Of a stretch of 64,000 nt of DNA, positions 53,318 through 62,099 are shown in pieces. The stretch comes from JABDMH01 sp965223105 (lineage in GTDB: Bacteria > Bacteroidota > Bacteroidia > Chitinophagales > Saprospiraceae), in NCBI GenBank assembly GCA_965223105.1, contig OZ244987.1, positions 2,108,001 through 2,172,000 of the forward strand. The letters are read 5' to 3'. Both the position numbers and the translations under genes were made by a program. Position 1 is the first letter of the stretch. The number at the start of each line of letters is the position of its first letter. The notes beneath the pieces are model-generated. The model ran no database searches and was not told the DNA's origin. It saw only the letters and a program-made list of their open reading frames with translations.

Positions 53318-54339
53318 TGAGTATTGAGGATAGAATAGAGGTACTTGCACAAACTGGAGATTGGTTAAGGACTGCACAGGCAAGAGGTGAAATGGAACCG
53401 GTGATCAGACAAGCCCAGCAACTAAATCCATGGTTTACTCCAGTATCGATTGAAACTGCCATGCAAGCGATAGTTGATCAGTATTTGGATCCGGATAAGC
53501 TGTCGGATTTCATAACGGGCTATCCGGAAATCTCGAATACAACACCAAAGCGAGTTGGGGTGATCACAGCGGGGAATATTCCTTTGGTAGGATTCCATGA
53601 TCTACTATGCATCTATTTGGCCGGACACCTGGCCAAGGTTAAACTATCGGATAAAGATAGTGTGCTTATTTCTTTCATATTTAATAAGTTACAAGATATA
53701 TCTCAAGAGAAAGTTCCTCGATACCAGTGGTGTGAACGGCTGTCAAACTTTGAGGCAGTCATTGCTACTGGTAGTGATTCTTCGGCTATGTATTTTGAAA
53801 AATATTTTGGCGATTACCCCCGCATTATTCGTCGAAATCGTCACGGCATTGCCGTTCTTAACGGTGAAGAATCGCCCCAGGAGTTGCGACTATTGGGGCG
53901 AGATATTTTTCAGTACTTCGGCTTGGGTTGTCGAAGTGTCTCTAAACTATATGTGCCGGTGGGATATGATTTTGTCCCGTTGTTGGAAATGCTCAATGAG
54001 TACGAGTCCGTCTTAATGCACAGCAAATACAAGAACAATTTTGATTATAATCTAGCAACCTACGTCATCAATCGGATTGAGTTCTTGTCAAATAAGTGCA
54101 TATTACTAAAGGAGGATCCATCTCTTTCATCGAGAATTGGCACATTATACTACAGCTACTATGAAAACGACCAAATGCTGAAAGAAGCCATAAGGTCGAT
54201 CGAGTCACGCATTCAGTGTGTCGTCAGCTCAAGTGAAAATCTGCTTTCTAATGCTGTACCTTTCGGAGCCTCTCAGCAACCAAGACTGGATCAATTCGCA
54301 GATGATGTAGATACCCTACAGTTTTTGCTGGCCCTTTGA
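53317..54339 (+). CDS. Acyl-CoA reductase (LuxC-like)
   Basis: 340 residues from the ATG at 53317 (TAATG overlap with rluD); a start at 53278 would lie in rluD. The protein resembles the LuxC/acyl-CoA reductase family of the aldehyde dehydrogenase fold: VGVITAGNIPLVGFHDLLC, LAGHLAKVKLSDKD, AVIATGSDSSAMYFEKYFGDYPRIIRRNRHGIAVL and FGLGCRSVSKLYVP, which carries the candidate catalytic Cys. In Bacteroidota such genes sit as single copies away from lux genes, so a role in fatty aldehyde or lipid metabolism is assumed. Followed by nth after 16 bp. Confidence 0.82.
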   Translation: MSIEDRIEVLAQTGDWLRTAQARGEMEPVIRQAQQLNPWFTPVSIETAMQAIVDQYLDPDKLSDFITGYPEISNTTPKRVGVITAGNIPLVGFHDLLCIYLAGHLAKVKLSDKDSVLISFIFNKLQDISQEKVPRYQWCERLSNFEAVIATGSDSSAMYFEKYFGDYPRIIRRNRHGIAVLNGEESPQELRLLGRDIFQYFGLGCRSVSKLYVPVGYDFVPLLEMLNEYESVLMHSKYKNNFDYNLATYVINRIEFLSNKCILLKEDPSLSSRIGTLYYSYYENDQMLKEAIRSIESRIQCVVSSSENLLSNAVPFGASQQPRLDQFADDVDTLQFLLAL

Positions 54340-54355
54340 TAAACTATTAAACTTC

Positions 54356-55006
54356 ATGACCAAAAAAGAACGAGCCCTGGCGATTGCTTCAAGATTGGAT
54401 CATTATTTTTCAGATCCCTCGATTCCTCTGAACCATAGGGATGAATATACTCTGTTGATTGCAGTATTGCTGTCGGCACAGTGCACCGATGAAAGAGTGA
54501 ATCGTATTACTCCTCTTCTATTCGCGGAGGCAGATACACCTAGGCAAATGGTTAAACTGGGACTAGACCGTATCGCTGAAATTATAAGACCCTGTGGCTT
54601 GACACCGATGAAATCAAAAGGCATTTATGGCCTTTCCAAGATCCTCATCGAACAGCACCAGGGTCAGGTACCTGATGATATCGAGCTGTTGGAGAAACTT
54701 CCTGGTGTCGGACACAAGACAGCATCGGTCGTCATGTGTCAGGCCTTTGGCAAATCAGCATTTCCTGTGGATACACACATCCATCGATTGGCTTTCCGGT
54801 GGATGTTGAGTACCGGCCAGAGCGTAATTAAGACCGAAAGAGATCTCAAGAAAGCTTTTCCAGAGCATATTTGGGGAAAGGTGCATTTGCAAATGATCTA
54901 TTTTGGAAGGAAATACTGTCCAGCACGTGGACATGATCCCTACAGTTGCCCAATCTGCAAGGACTTTGGTCGAAAATCGATGTTCAAGATTAGAAAGGGT
55001 AGTTGA
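54356..55006 (+). CDS. nth: Endonuclease III (DNA glycosylase/AP lyase)
   Basis: 216 residues. It removes oxidised pyrimidines in base excision repair. The helix-hairpin-helix LPGVGHKTASVVM carries catalytic Lys121, and VDTHIHRLAFRW carries Asp139, equal to E. coli Lys120 and Asp138. The C-terminal cluster region reads YCPARGHDPYSCPICKDFG with Cys188, Cys198 and Cys201 only; the E. coli C-x6-C-x2-C-x5-C pattern is not met, so the [4Fe-4S] cluster may be absent or bound differently. The 3' end overlaps the convergent barrel gene by 17 bp. Confidence 0.92.
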   Translation: MTKKERALAIASRLDHYFSDPSIPLNHRDEYTLLIAVLLSAQCTDERVNRITPLLFAEADTPRQMVKLGLDRIAEIIRPCGLTPMKSKGIYGLSKILIEQHQGQVPDDIELLEKLPGVGHKTASVVMCQAFGKSAFPVDTHIHRLAFRWMLSTGQSVIKTERDLKKAFPEHIWGKVHLQMIYFGRKYCPARGHDPYSCPICKDFGRKSMFKIRKGS

Positions 55007-57395
55007 TTGCAAAGTTCCAATTGAGGAGCTCGCGCGGAGGTATGCCCTCTTGAATTGCACCGTACTGGCCATTTTCATCGGGATAGGGGTTTCGAAGTTT
55101 TAGCCCTAAATCAAGCACAACTTTGAAATAGTCTGCGTCAAATCTCATGCCTGCACCCGAACCCACCGCCATTTGTCTCAAAAAGCGGCTTGTAAACAAA
55201 CCACCCGTTCGTTCGTCTCTCTCTAAAGTCCAGATATTGCCCGCATCTACAAATAGAGCACCTTCAATACGCCAAAAGATATCGAAGCGATATTCAGCAT
55301 TGAAGAGGATTTTTAGATCACCAGCTTGAAAAAATGGGTTTCCACTTCTTCTGGTGATGGTGGTGTCTTCATAGGAACCTGGTCCCAATTCACGAATTCG
55401 CCATGCACGCATGCTCAGCGGTCCGCCCAAATAGAACTGCTTTACGTAGGGAATGACATCGCTGGGACCGTAGGGAACTGCGATTCCAAATCCTGCCCTA
55501 AAGGCCAAGACCTGTTCAGGAGTTAGTTGTTTGTATAGTCTACCTTCAAGATCGATCTTACCAAAATGTGCAAAGGTCAGATTTCCGATGGAAAATGGCC
55601 TATCCAAACCATTTGCCAGGGCGTTAATTGCCAGAATCTCTAGCCCAGAGAGCTCAATGTCACCAAGCCAAGCATAAGAAAACCCTCTTTGTCCCTGTAG
55701 GCGCTCCCTGCTAAAAGTCAATCGATTAAAAAGGATACTCGTAAAAAGTTGCGGAGCAAAAGATTTTTTAGCAAAGGTCTGCTCAGAATAAAGTGAATCG
55801 AAATCCTGGCGAATGGTTGGATCAAAGACAGTAACTGAGGGGTGGATGATATCCGTTTGCCTTCTCTCATTGACTCCTGAAACATTACTCCGAAAACCAT
55901 ATTGCATGGTCAGTGAATGATAATTAAAAAACCGGAACAGATCTACATACTCATAGCCAATGTCAAATATGGTATTGGCACCCAGGCTGAAATGATCATA
56001 TCGATCTGAATCCAGAATTCGATCTTTCAATAGTTTATCATAAAGACCAAAATAATCGGCAAAACGCGGAATCTCCAAGGTATTTCGAACATTGAGATTG
56101 GCAGCGTTAAATACGCTTTCAATATTTGCAGCATCATTGCGCCTTCCGATTTCTAAGTTTACGTCAATACTGTTGCTGAGCCTCTCTGACCCACCTAAAA
56201 AGTTATTATTTCTCAAGTTGAGACTCGACCCGACACCTACAAAAGATTGACTACTAACCGTGGTTCTATTCAATTCGACCTCGGTATCCGTCTCGATCTT
56301 TTTTGCTGGTAAGATGTCGATTTCAAAGTCAACTACATCTGAGGAATCACGTTGAAAGGCTCGGATATCAGCAAATTGAATTGCCGGTAGTTGCAATTCT
56401 ACCCTGGTGCGATTTAGTTCTGGTTTCCGATATAATTCACCCGGTCTTAAGTGAATATACTTCAACAAGGTTGAAGGATTGACACTGTTCTTTTGATCGA
56501 AATTATAGAATGAAATCCCTTCGTGAATAGATTTATCTGCCAAGGCCAACGGCAAGTCGCCCGAGCGGTTATTCACTCGAATGTTGCCAACATACTTTCT
56601 TGAGAGTTTGCCATTTTGATTGGGTAATATTCTCAACCTCATAGCCACTTTACCGCCCGTAGTATCTGTGGCTTCAAGCTTGTCGAAGTTGTTAAAGGTA
56701 ATATTGGCATAGCCTTCTTCTTGCAATATGCTTATAATTCGTTGCTTTTCAAGTCCAAGTAGGGTATTGGAAACGGGTTCGCCTGGATGCAGGAAAGAAC
56801 CTTTCTTATGTGATTCGAGTACCTGATTTACGATACTGTCGCTGGATACGACGTTGAAATCTCTAACTTGATACAGGTGATTGGGTTTGATATAATAGGT
56901 AACTATTGCTTTTTGGTTGAGGACCGTGTCTTCATACCAAACCTCAGAATCGAGATACCCTTTGTTAAAGACTAGTTCCTCCATATTGCGTTTTGTCTCT
57001 TGAGTAGCGAGGGTATCATACAGGGCCGGAGGTTCGACCAACCTTCGCTGTACAAACTTATCGAAGTCAGTAGAGTCACCACGTTCCTGTTGTCGATAAT
57101 AGAACCAAAGTCTGGGTTTGAAAAAGATCAGTGACCGATCGTTTGGTTTTTGTGCAATCTGCGTCTGCAGCTCATATTTAAGGGCATTTCGATCAGCCAG
57201 CGGCATGTCTGATAAGATCTCAATCTTATTGCGTACCAACAGCACCTCATCAGCTTGTAGATACTTGCGTGTATTGCATGCAGATGAGATGAGTAGAATA
57301 CTTCCCAACAGCAACCACAAGCGGCAGGGTTGATTTGAATCCGTACTTTTACTTTCTGAGGCAGGTTCCCAATATGGCGATACAGAAAGTTTCAA
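54990..57395 (-). CDS. BamA/TamA-family outer-membrane protein with lipoprotein N terminus
   Basis: Up to 801 residues. The N-terminal half has POTRA-like segments (NRNALKYELQ region, then YQVRDFNVVSSDSIVN, PGEPVSNTLLGLEKQRIISI); the C-terminal half is the D15 surface-antigen barrel (FYLGGPLSMRAWRIRELGPG, LFVDAGNIWTLERDERTGG, VGSGAGMRFDADYFKVVLDL) and ends WNFAINYPF with the terminal Phe. LLISSACNTRKYLQ has a lipobox at Cys40, common in Bacteroidota TamA-like proteins. Probable role: inserting proteins or moving lipids in the outer membrane. The start is uncertain: the TTG at 57395 overlaps the 5' end of the divergent methyltransferase gene by 22 bp, and internal TTG codons exist. Confidence 0.87.
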   Translation of the reverse strand: MKLSVSPYWEPASESKSTDSNQPCRLWLLLGSILLISSACNTRKYLQADEVLLVRNKIEILSDMPLADRNALKYELQTQIAQKPNDRSLIFFKPRLWFYYRQQERGDSTDFDKFVQRRLVEPPALYDTLATQETKRNMEELVFNKGYLDSEVWYEDTVLNQKAIVTYYIKPNHLYQVRDFNVVSSDSIVNQVLESHKKGSFLHPGEPVSNTLLGLEKQRIISILQEEGYANITFNNFDKLEATDTTGGKVAMRLRILPNQNGKLSRKYVGNIRVNNRSGDLPLALADKSIHEGISFYNFDQKNSVNPSTLLKYIHLRPGELYRKPELNRTRVELQLPAIQFADIRAFQRDSSDVVDFEIDILPAKKIETDTEVELNRTTVSSQSFVGVGSSLNLRNNNFLGGSERLSNSIDVNLEIGRRNDAANIESVFNAANLNVRNTLEIPRFADYFGLYDKLLKDRILDSDRYDHFSLGANTIFDIGYEYVDLFRFFNYHSLTMQYGFRSNVSGVNERRQTDIIHPSVTVFDPTIRQDFDSLYSEQTFAKKSFAPQLFTSILFNRLTFSRERLQGQRGFSYAWLGDIELSGLEILAINALANGLDRPFSIGNLTFAHFGKIDLEGRLYKQLTPEQVLAFRAGFGIAVPYGPSDVIPYVKQFYLGGPLSMRAWRIRELGPGSYEDTTITRRSGNPFFQAGDLKILFNAEYRFDIFWRIEGALFVDAGNIWTLERDERTGGLFTSRFLRQMAVGSGAGMRFDADYFKVVLDLGLKLRNPYPDENGQYGAIQEGIPPRELLNWNFAINYPF

Positions 57396-58186
57396 AGAAG
57401 AGGATTAAGTATTTACAATCGTTAAAACTAAAAAAGTATAGGCAAAAGTATGCCGTATTCCTTCTCGAAGGAAGAAAAGCTGTACGGGAAGTCATCATAG
57501 ATAAAAGTCTAAAAATCAGAAATATATATGCGGTGGCATCCTGGATAGAATCATCTTCCAGCCTACTTATTGATCGCAACTTTGATCTCTGGGAAGTGAG
57601 CGATGCTGAACTAAAGCAGATCAGTACGTTAAAGACAGCAGATAGTGTTTTGGCTGAATGCGAATTAAAGCGTGATGATTACCCTCCAAAAGCCAATACC
57701 ATTCTTTACCTTGATCGCATATCTGATCCTGGTAACCTGGGTACAATAGTGCGCACTGCCGATTGGTTTGGTGCATCTATGGTTATTTGCTCACCAAAAA
57801 GCGTCGATATCTATAATCCGAAAGCTGTGCAGGCATCGAAGGGTAGTATAGGAAGGGTACCATTGGTCGTGGCAGAGCCGGCACAGCTGGCAACACAATT
57901 TCCCGAACATACCTGGTATTCGGCTGGTCTCATAGGCCAACCCCTCAACGAGATTAGTCTCGCAAGTAAATCTATTTTTGTTCTGGGAAACGAATCACAG
58001 GGAGTATTGGGTATTGATTTTCCTAATGCTGTCTCGATTACCATTCCTGCTCATCCAAATTCGAAAGCCGATTCCCTCAATGTGGCTATGGCGGCCTCAA
58101 TCATCTTGTATACTAGCTGTAGGCACAACCCAGAGGAGAGACCTACAGTAGTTCCTCTAACGCCTGATCAAGGGAATAGGGGCTGA
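57374..58186 (+). CDS. TrmH/SpoU-family RNA 2'-O-methyltransferase
   Basis: 270 residues from the ATG at 57374; a start at 57335 lies deeper in the divergent gene. An N-terminal substrate domain (YLQSLKLKKYRQKYAVFLLE, GRKAVREVI) precedes the SpoU trefoil-knot domain: LYLDRISDPGNLGTIVRTAD with the catalytic Arg, VFVLGNESQGV and KADSLNVAMAASIIL, the three SpoU motifs. It methylates a ribose 2'-OH in rRNA or tRNA (RlmB/TsnR type); the target is not decidable. It overlaps the TlpA-type gene at its 3' end by 44 bp, tail to tail. Confidence 0.88.
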   Translation: MAIQKVSKKRIKYLQSLKLKKYRQKYAVFLLEGRKAVREVIIDKSLKIRNIYAVASWIESSSSLLIDRNFDLWEVSDAELKQISTLKTADSVLAECELKRDDYPPKANTILYLDRISDPGNLGTIVRTADWFGASMVICSPKSVDIYNPKAVQASKGSIGRVPLVVAEPAQLATQFPEHTWYSAGLIGQPLNEISLASKSIFVLGNESQGVLGIDFPNAVSITIPAHPNSKADSLNVAMAASIILYTSCRHNPEERPTVVPLTPDQGNRG

Positions 58187-59201
58187 CATTGGTCGATGCA
58201 ATGGTACCGTCCTTATCGATTAAAAATGTCTTAGGAATACCACGCACTCCATAGGTGGCTGCTGGAGCCGAATTCCAGTATTTCAAATCACTCACATGAT
58301 AGGGCCAGGTCAGCTTATCTTGTTTGATGGCTTGTTTCCACCGGGCGGCTTGCCCAGGCCGATCAAGGGATACACTATACACTGTAAATCCTTTGTCTTT
58401 GTATTTGTTGTAAGTCTTTACAACGTGCGGATTGGCCCGTCGACAGGGACCACACCAGCTTGCCCAGAAATCAAGCAGGACGACTTTTCCCTTTAAGTCC
58501 GAAAGACGCATTACATTGCCCTCCGGATCTGGTAACGCGATGTCGGGAGCAGGTTGACCGACTTTTACTACTTCCTGTGCTTGTCTTCTAGCGATTTGAC
58601 TTTCCAAGTTGTTGACTTGTGCTTTGAAAGTCGAGGTGTATTCAGAATCGGGATACTGTGCATCCAGGCGACCTGCAACCTTTTTCATGACGACCAGGTT
58701 CTCGGCACTGGGAGGTATCATGCTGGCATACTGCATAGCTGCAATGGGGTCTTCTGTTTCCTCGGCTATTTTCGCCAAATCGGAGGCTGAAAGTTCTTTC
58801 TTTCTGACTTGACCGATGGTTTTCAGCATTTCGTTTGCTGCAGGTGCATTTTCCAATGTGAAATCATAGGACCCGATCTTACCCATTTCGGTCTCTAAGG
58901 TCACTTGTTTTTCCGTGCCATTAAAATAGGTTATCGCCCTTTGCGAACCTACCCGAAGACGGTAAATACCTGGAGTGAGTGGTTCTTCGATCTCTATTTT
59001 AAAGTTTCCACTAGCATCAATGGGTGCCTTGGCAATGACCTGCATTTTACTAAGTCTGATATTATCTAGAAAAAACTGCATATCAGCAGCATCTGACACC
59101 TTTCCTTCTAAAATGAACCCTTTTGAGTCTTCCTGGTGGGTACAAGCCAAAATTCCTAGTATACTTATTACAGCGAAAAAAAGATGAATATTAGATTTCA
59201 T
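58143..59201 (-). CDS. TlpA-type thioredoxin lipoprotein with DUF4369-like N-terminal domain
   Basis: 352 residues. The leader HLFFAVISILGILAC with lipobox Cys20 indicates a lipoprotein. The N-terminal half (FILEGKVSDAADMQFFLDNI, AITYFNGTEKQVTLETEMG) resembles DUF4369, common in Bacteroidota. The C-terminal half is a thioredoxin domain: PDIALPDPEGNVMRLSDLKG, VVLLDFWASWCGPCRRANPH with the Cys250/Cys253 pair and the cis-Pro block GIPKTFLIDKDG. It probably reduces or exchanges disulfides in the periplasm; the Cys-rich giant proteins are speculative clients. It begins four bases after the purL stop, so the two are co-transcribed. Confidence 0.88.
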   Translation of the reverse strand: MKSNIHLFFAVISILGILACTHQEDSKGFILEGKVSDAADMQFFLDNIRLSKMQVIAKAPIDASGNFKIEIEEPLTPGIYRLRVGSQRAITYFNGTEKQVTLETEMGKIGSYDFTLENAPAANEMLKTIGQVRKKELSASDLAKIAEETEDPIAAMQYASMIPPSAENLVVMKKVAGRLDAQYPDSEYTSTFKAQVNNLESQIARRQAQEVVKVGQPAPDIALPDPEGNVMRLSDLKGKVVLLDFWASWCGPCRRANPHVVKTYNKYKDKGFTVYSVSLDRPGQAARWKQAIKQDKLTWPYHVSDLKYWNSAPAATYGVRGIPKTFLIDKDGTIASTNVSPYSLDQALEELL

Positions 59202-59205
59202 AGCT

Positions 59206-61443
59206 CTATTGCTTTGCTAATTGTTCTTCTAATGATTGGTTATGTATTTTTTTCCAGATGGCGATGGTTCCAAAGTCAAACTCACCTATATGAATGATGC
59301 CATCTGTCACGGTTCCTAGATTAACAAACGGCAGATCGAATTGGCTTAGTGTGTGAGTTATCCAATCTAAGTCTGATGCATTAATAGTGATGATTACCCG
59401 GCCTTGACCCTCACCAAATAAAAAGGCATCAAGACGATGTGGTGAATCGAAATTCAGTTTGAATCCCAGGTCATGTACATAAGCAGATTCAAGCAAAGCG
59501 GTAAAAAGCCCTCCCTCAGATATATCATGAGCGGATTGAACTTTGCCACTCAATATCAATTCTCGTAAAACTGAGATAAGTTCCTTTTCCTGTTCCAGAT
59601 TGAAGAAGGGGGGTAAGGTTCCTTCAATCCCATGAATTTCCTTGAGGTACTCTGAGCAATTGATGTCTCCCATATCGTGACCCAGCATGATAATCAAGTC
59701 TTCGGTTTTCTTAAAACTTAGGGTAGTATGGGTAGATACATCGTTCAAAAGGCCCAGCATACCAATAGTAGGGGTTGGATAAACAGGTTCGGTTTGATTG
59801 CCTTTTACACTTTGGTTGTAAAAGCTGACATTCCCACCAGTTACTGGAGTGTTCCATTCTCGACAGGCTTCGCCCATCCCTCTGATGGCCTCTTCAAATT
59901 GCCAATATACTCCTGGGTCATATGGATTTCCGAAATTCAAGCAGTTGGTAATGGCCAGGGCTTCACCACCACTGCAGGTGATGTTTCTGACAGCCTCTGA
60001 TACAGCAATCATAGCTCCACGATAGGGGTCGGCATGGACATACCTTCCATTACAGTCGGTACTTGCTGCCAGGGCAGCGTTGGTCCCCTTCAATCGTAGA
60101 ACGGCTGCATCTGACGGATCATTGGTCGTAATCGTGTTGGTTCTGACCATAGAATCATATTGTTCGTAAATCCATCGGCGTGACACCAGATTCGGAGAGG
60201 CTATTAGTTTCCTGGCTGTCGCTACGTAATCCTGAGGCTCTGGAATCTGCTGAGTCAATACATCCTTTCGTTCTCGGAAATAGGGAGGTTCCTTGGATTC
60301 TCTTTTGTAAACCGGAGCACCTCCACCCAAAACCAGGGATTCGGCATTTACCTCAGCAACCTTTTCACCATCAGCAAAGAACTGCAAAAGGCCTCCATCA
60401 GTTACTTCACCGATCTCAACACACTCCAAATCCCATTTATCAAAAACGGCCTGCAGTAGGTGTTCCTTACCTCGATGAGCTACGACCAGCATGCGTTCCT
60501 GGCTCTCTGAGAGTAAGATTTCGAACGGTTGCATGTCAAGTTGACGGGTGGGTACCTTATCCAGGTCAATGGTCATTCCGCATCCGCCTTTGGCGCTCAT
60601 TTCACTGGTCGAGCATGTAATGCCGGCAGCCCCCATATCCTGCATGCCCACAATGGCTCCTGTTTGTATCGCTTCTAATGAGGCTTCTAATAAGAGTTTT
60701 TCCTGAAACGGATCTCCTACCTGTACCGAGGGAAGATCTTCAGCAGAATCTTCGGTCAGATCAGCGGAAGCAAAGGTCGCTCCGTGAATTCCATCTTTAC
60801 CGGTAGCCGAACCTACAATAAATACTGGATTTCCAATTCCTTCAGCTATCGCCGATACGGTTTCACCCACCGCCACTATCCCGATAGACATCGCGTTGAC
60901 TAAAATATTTTGCTGATAACAGGATTCAAAATAGACCTCACCACCCACGGTGGGTACACCTAGACAATTCCCATAGTCACCAATACCCTTAACTACACCT
61001 TCTACCAAATGTTTGGTATGGTTGGTCGTAATATCGCCAAATCTCAAGGAGTTTAAAGCAGCAATGGGTCGAGCTCCCATCGTGAAAATATCACGATGAA
61101 TACCACCAACTCCGGTAGCTGCACCTTGATAGGGCTCGATTGCAGAAGGGTGATTGTGTGATTCGATTTTGAATGCACAGGCCATCCCATGCCCCACGTC
61201 AACTAAACCGGCATTCTCCTCACCTGCACCGACCAATAACTTTCCTCCTTCCCGCGGAAGAGTCTTCAGCAACCTGATCGAATTCTTGTAAGAGCAATGC
61301 TCCGACCACATCACAGAATAAATACTTAGTTCTGTGAAATTGGGCTCACGACCCATGATCTCCAGAATTTTATGGTATTCTTCTTCCAGCAATCCCAGTT
61401 GCTGCGCAATTTCTAAAGTACCTCGAATCTCAGTGGTCTCCAT
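59206..61443 (-). CDS. purL: Phosphoribosylformylglycinamidine synthase subunit PurL
   Basis: 745 residues, the length of the small PurL form that works with PurQ and PurS. It makes FGAM from FGAR with ATP and ammonia in purine synthesis. Seen: EHCSYKNSIRLL, GHGMACAFKIESHNHPSAIE, GAATGVGGIHRDIFTMGARP, GVPTVGGEVYFE, VGSATGKDGIHGATFAS, GMQDMGAAGITCSTSEM and VQSAHDISEGGLFTALLESA. The ATG at 61443 fits the family start. No purQ or purS lies in the window. Upstream of the TlpA-type gene on the same strand. Confidence 0.96.
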   Translation of the reverse strand: METTEIRGTLEIAQQLGLLEEEYHKILEIMGREPNFTELSIYSVMWSEHCSYKNSIRLLKTLPREGGKLLVGAGEENAGLVDVGHGMACAFKIESHNHPSAIEPYQGAATGVGGIHRDIFTMGARPIAALNSLRFGDITTNHTKHLVEGVVKGIGDYGNCLGVPTVGGEVYFESCYQQNILVNAMSIGIVAVGETVSAIAEGIGNPVFIVGSATGKDGIHGATFASADLTEDSAEDLPSVQVGDPFQEKLLLEASLEAIQTGAIVGMQDMGAAGITCSTSEMSAKGGCGMTIDLDKVPTRQLDMQPFEILLSESQERMLVVAHRGKEHLLQAVFDKWDLECVEIGEVTDGGLLQFFADGEKVAEVNAESLVLGGGAPVYKRESKEPPYFRERKDVLTQQIPEPQDYVATARKLIASPNLVSRRWIYEQYDSMVRTNTITTNDPSDAAVLRLKGTNAALAASTDCNGRYVHADPYRGAMIAVSEAVRNITCSGGEALAITNCLNFGNPYDPGVYWQFEEAIRGMGEACREWNTPVTGGNVSFYNQSVKGNQTEPVYPTPTIGMLGLLNDVSTHTTLSFKKTEDLIIMLGHDMGDINCSEYLKEIHGIEGTLPPFFNLEQEKELISVLRELILSGKVQSAHDISEGGLFTALLESAYVHDLGFKLNFDSPHRLDAFLFGEGQGRVIITINASDLDWITHTLSQFDLPFVNLGTVTDGIIHIGEFDFGTIAIWKKIHNQSLEEQLAKQ

Positions 61444-61638
61444 GACAGATCAGATATTAAATAATGGGCAAATGTAAGCAGTCCAGCTGGCAATGATGTA
61501 ATGATTTACATAATCCTCAAGACGAAGGATAAATTCAAATGACTTAAGATGAGTAATCCCTGTAAGCACTGCCCGGTGTCTCCAATGACAAAGTTCCTGA
61601 ATTTGGTAACTTGATGCTTAAATAATGACAAAATTTCT

Positions 61639-62043
61639 ATGAGGTATGGTATTTTTTTCGTTGCTCTTGTCTCTGCAATAGTGAGTTACAGTCAAGAGAA
61701 TATGGCCAAGATTGAGAGTGGGGAAGAGCTCAGCCTTTTTAGTTTAACCGATCTTCTAGCCATCCAGGACTCACTTGACAAAACCTACCTGCCGTTCTTT
61801 GATAATGAACATCTTTCCATGGGTATATATACTCTAGAGGTTGGTGCACAGGATAAACAGGAACCCCATAAAATTGATGAAGCCTATTACGTATTGGAAG
61901 GGAAAGCCAAATTTCAGGTCTCAGAAACCCATATGGATGTCTCACCTGGAGATATCATTTTCGTCCAAGCTCAAGCACCACATCATTTCTATGAGATCAC
62001 CAACCAACTAAAATTATTGGTGTTTTTTGCCAAGCATCCGTAG
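61639..62043 (+). CDS. Secreted single-domain cupin protein
   Basis: 134 residues. A signal peptide (MRYGIFFVALVSAIVSYSQ) precedes a conserved-barrel (cupin) domain with EPHKIDEAYYVLEGKAKFQV (metal His and Glu candidates) and SPGDIIFVQAQAPHHFYEIT (second His motif). The single domain could bind a metal and a small ligand; no catalytic assignment is possible. It lies between purL and the radical SAM gene and ends 60 bases before the latter. Confidence 0.8.
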   Translation: MRYGIFFVALVSAIVSYSQENMAKIESGEELSLFSLTDLLAIQDSLDKTYLPFFDNEHLSMGIYTLEVGAQDKQEPHKIDEAYYVLEGKAKFQVSETHMDVSPGDIIFVQAQAPHHFYEITNQLKLLVFFAKHP

Positions 62044-62052
62044 CATCAAGCA

Positions 62053-62097
62053 TTGACATTGTCGATTAAATCGTCTATATTTAGACGAAAATTCGTC
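62053..62097 (+). promoter_or_regulatory. Bacteroidota-type promoter with overlapping inverted repeats, before the radical SAM gene
   Basis: TTG at 62053-62055 and TATATTTA at 62076-62083 are separated by 20 bases, fitting the -33 (TTG) and -7 (TAnnTTTG) elements with one mismatch. Two dyads overlap the -7: CGTCTA/TAGACG (62072-62077 and 62082-62087, four-base spacer) and GACGAA/TTCGTC (62084-62089 and 62092-62097, two-base spacer). The arrangement looks like a repressor operator. The start codon lies at 62100. Confidence 0.5.
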
Positions 62098-62099
62098 AA

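Noticed and set aside
61551..61616. 21-codon frame with a CxxC pair (MSNPCKHCP...) between purL and the cupin gene
   Set aside because: Too short to support; no conservation evidence can be given from one sequence.
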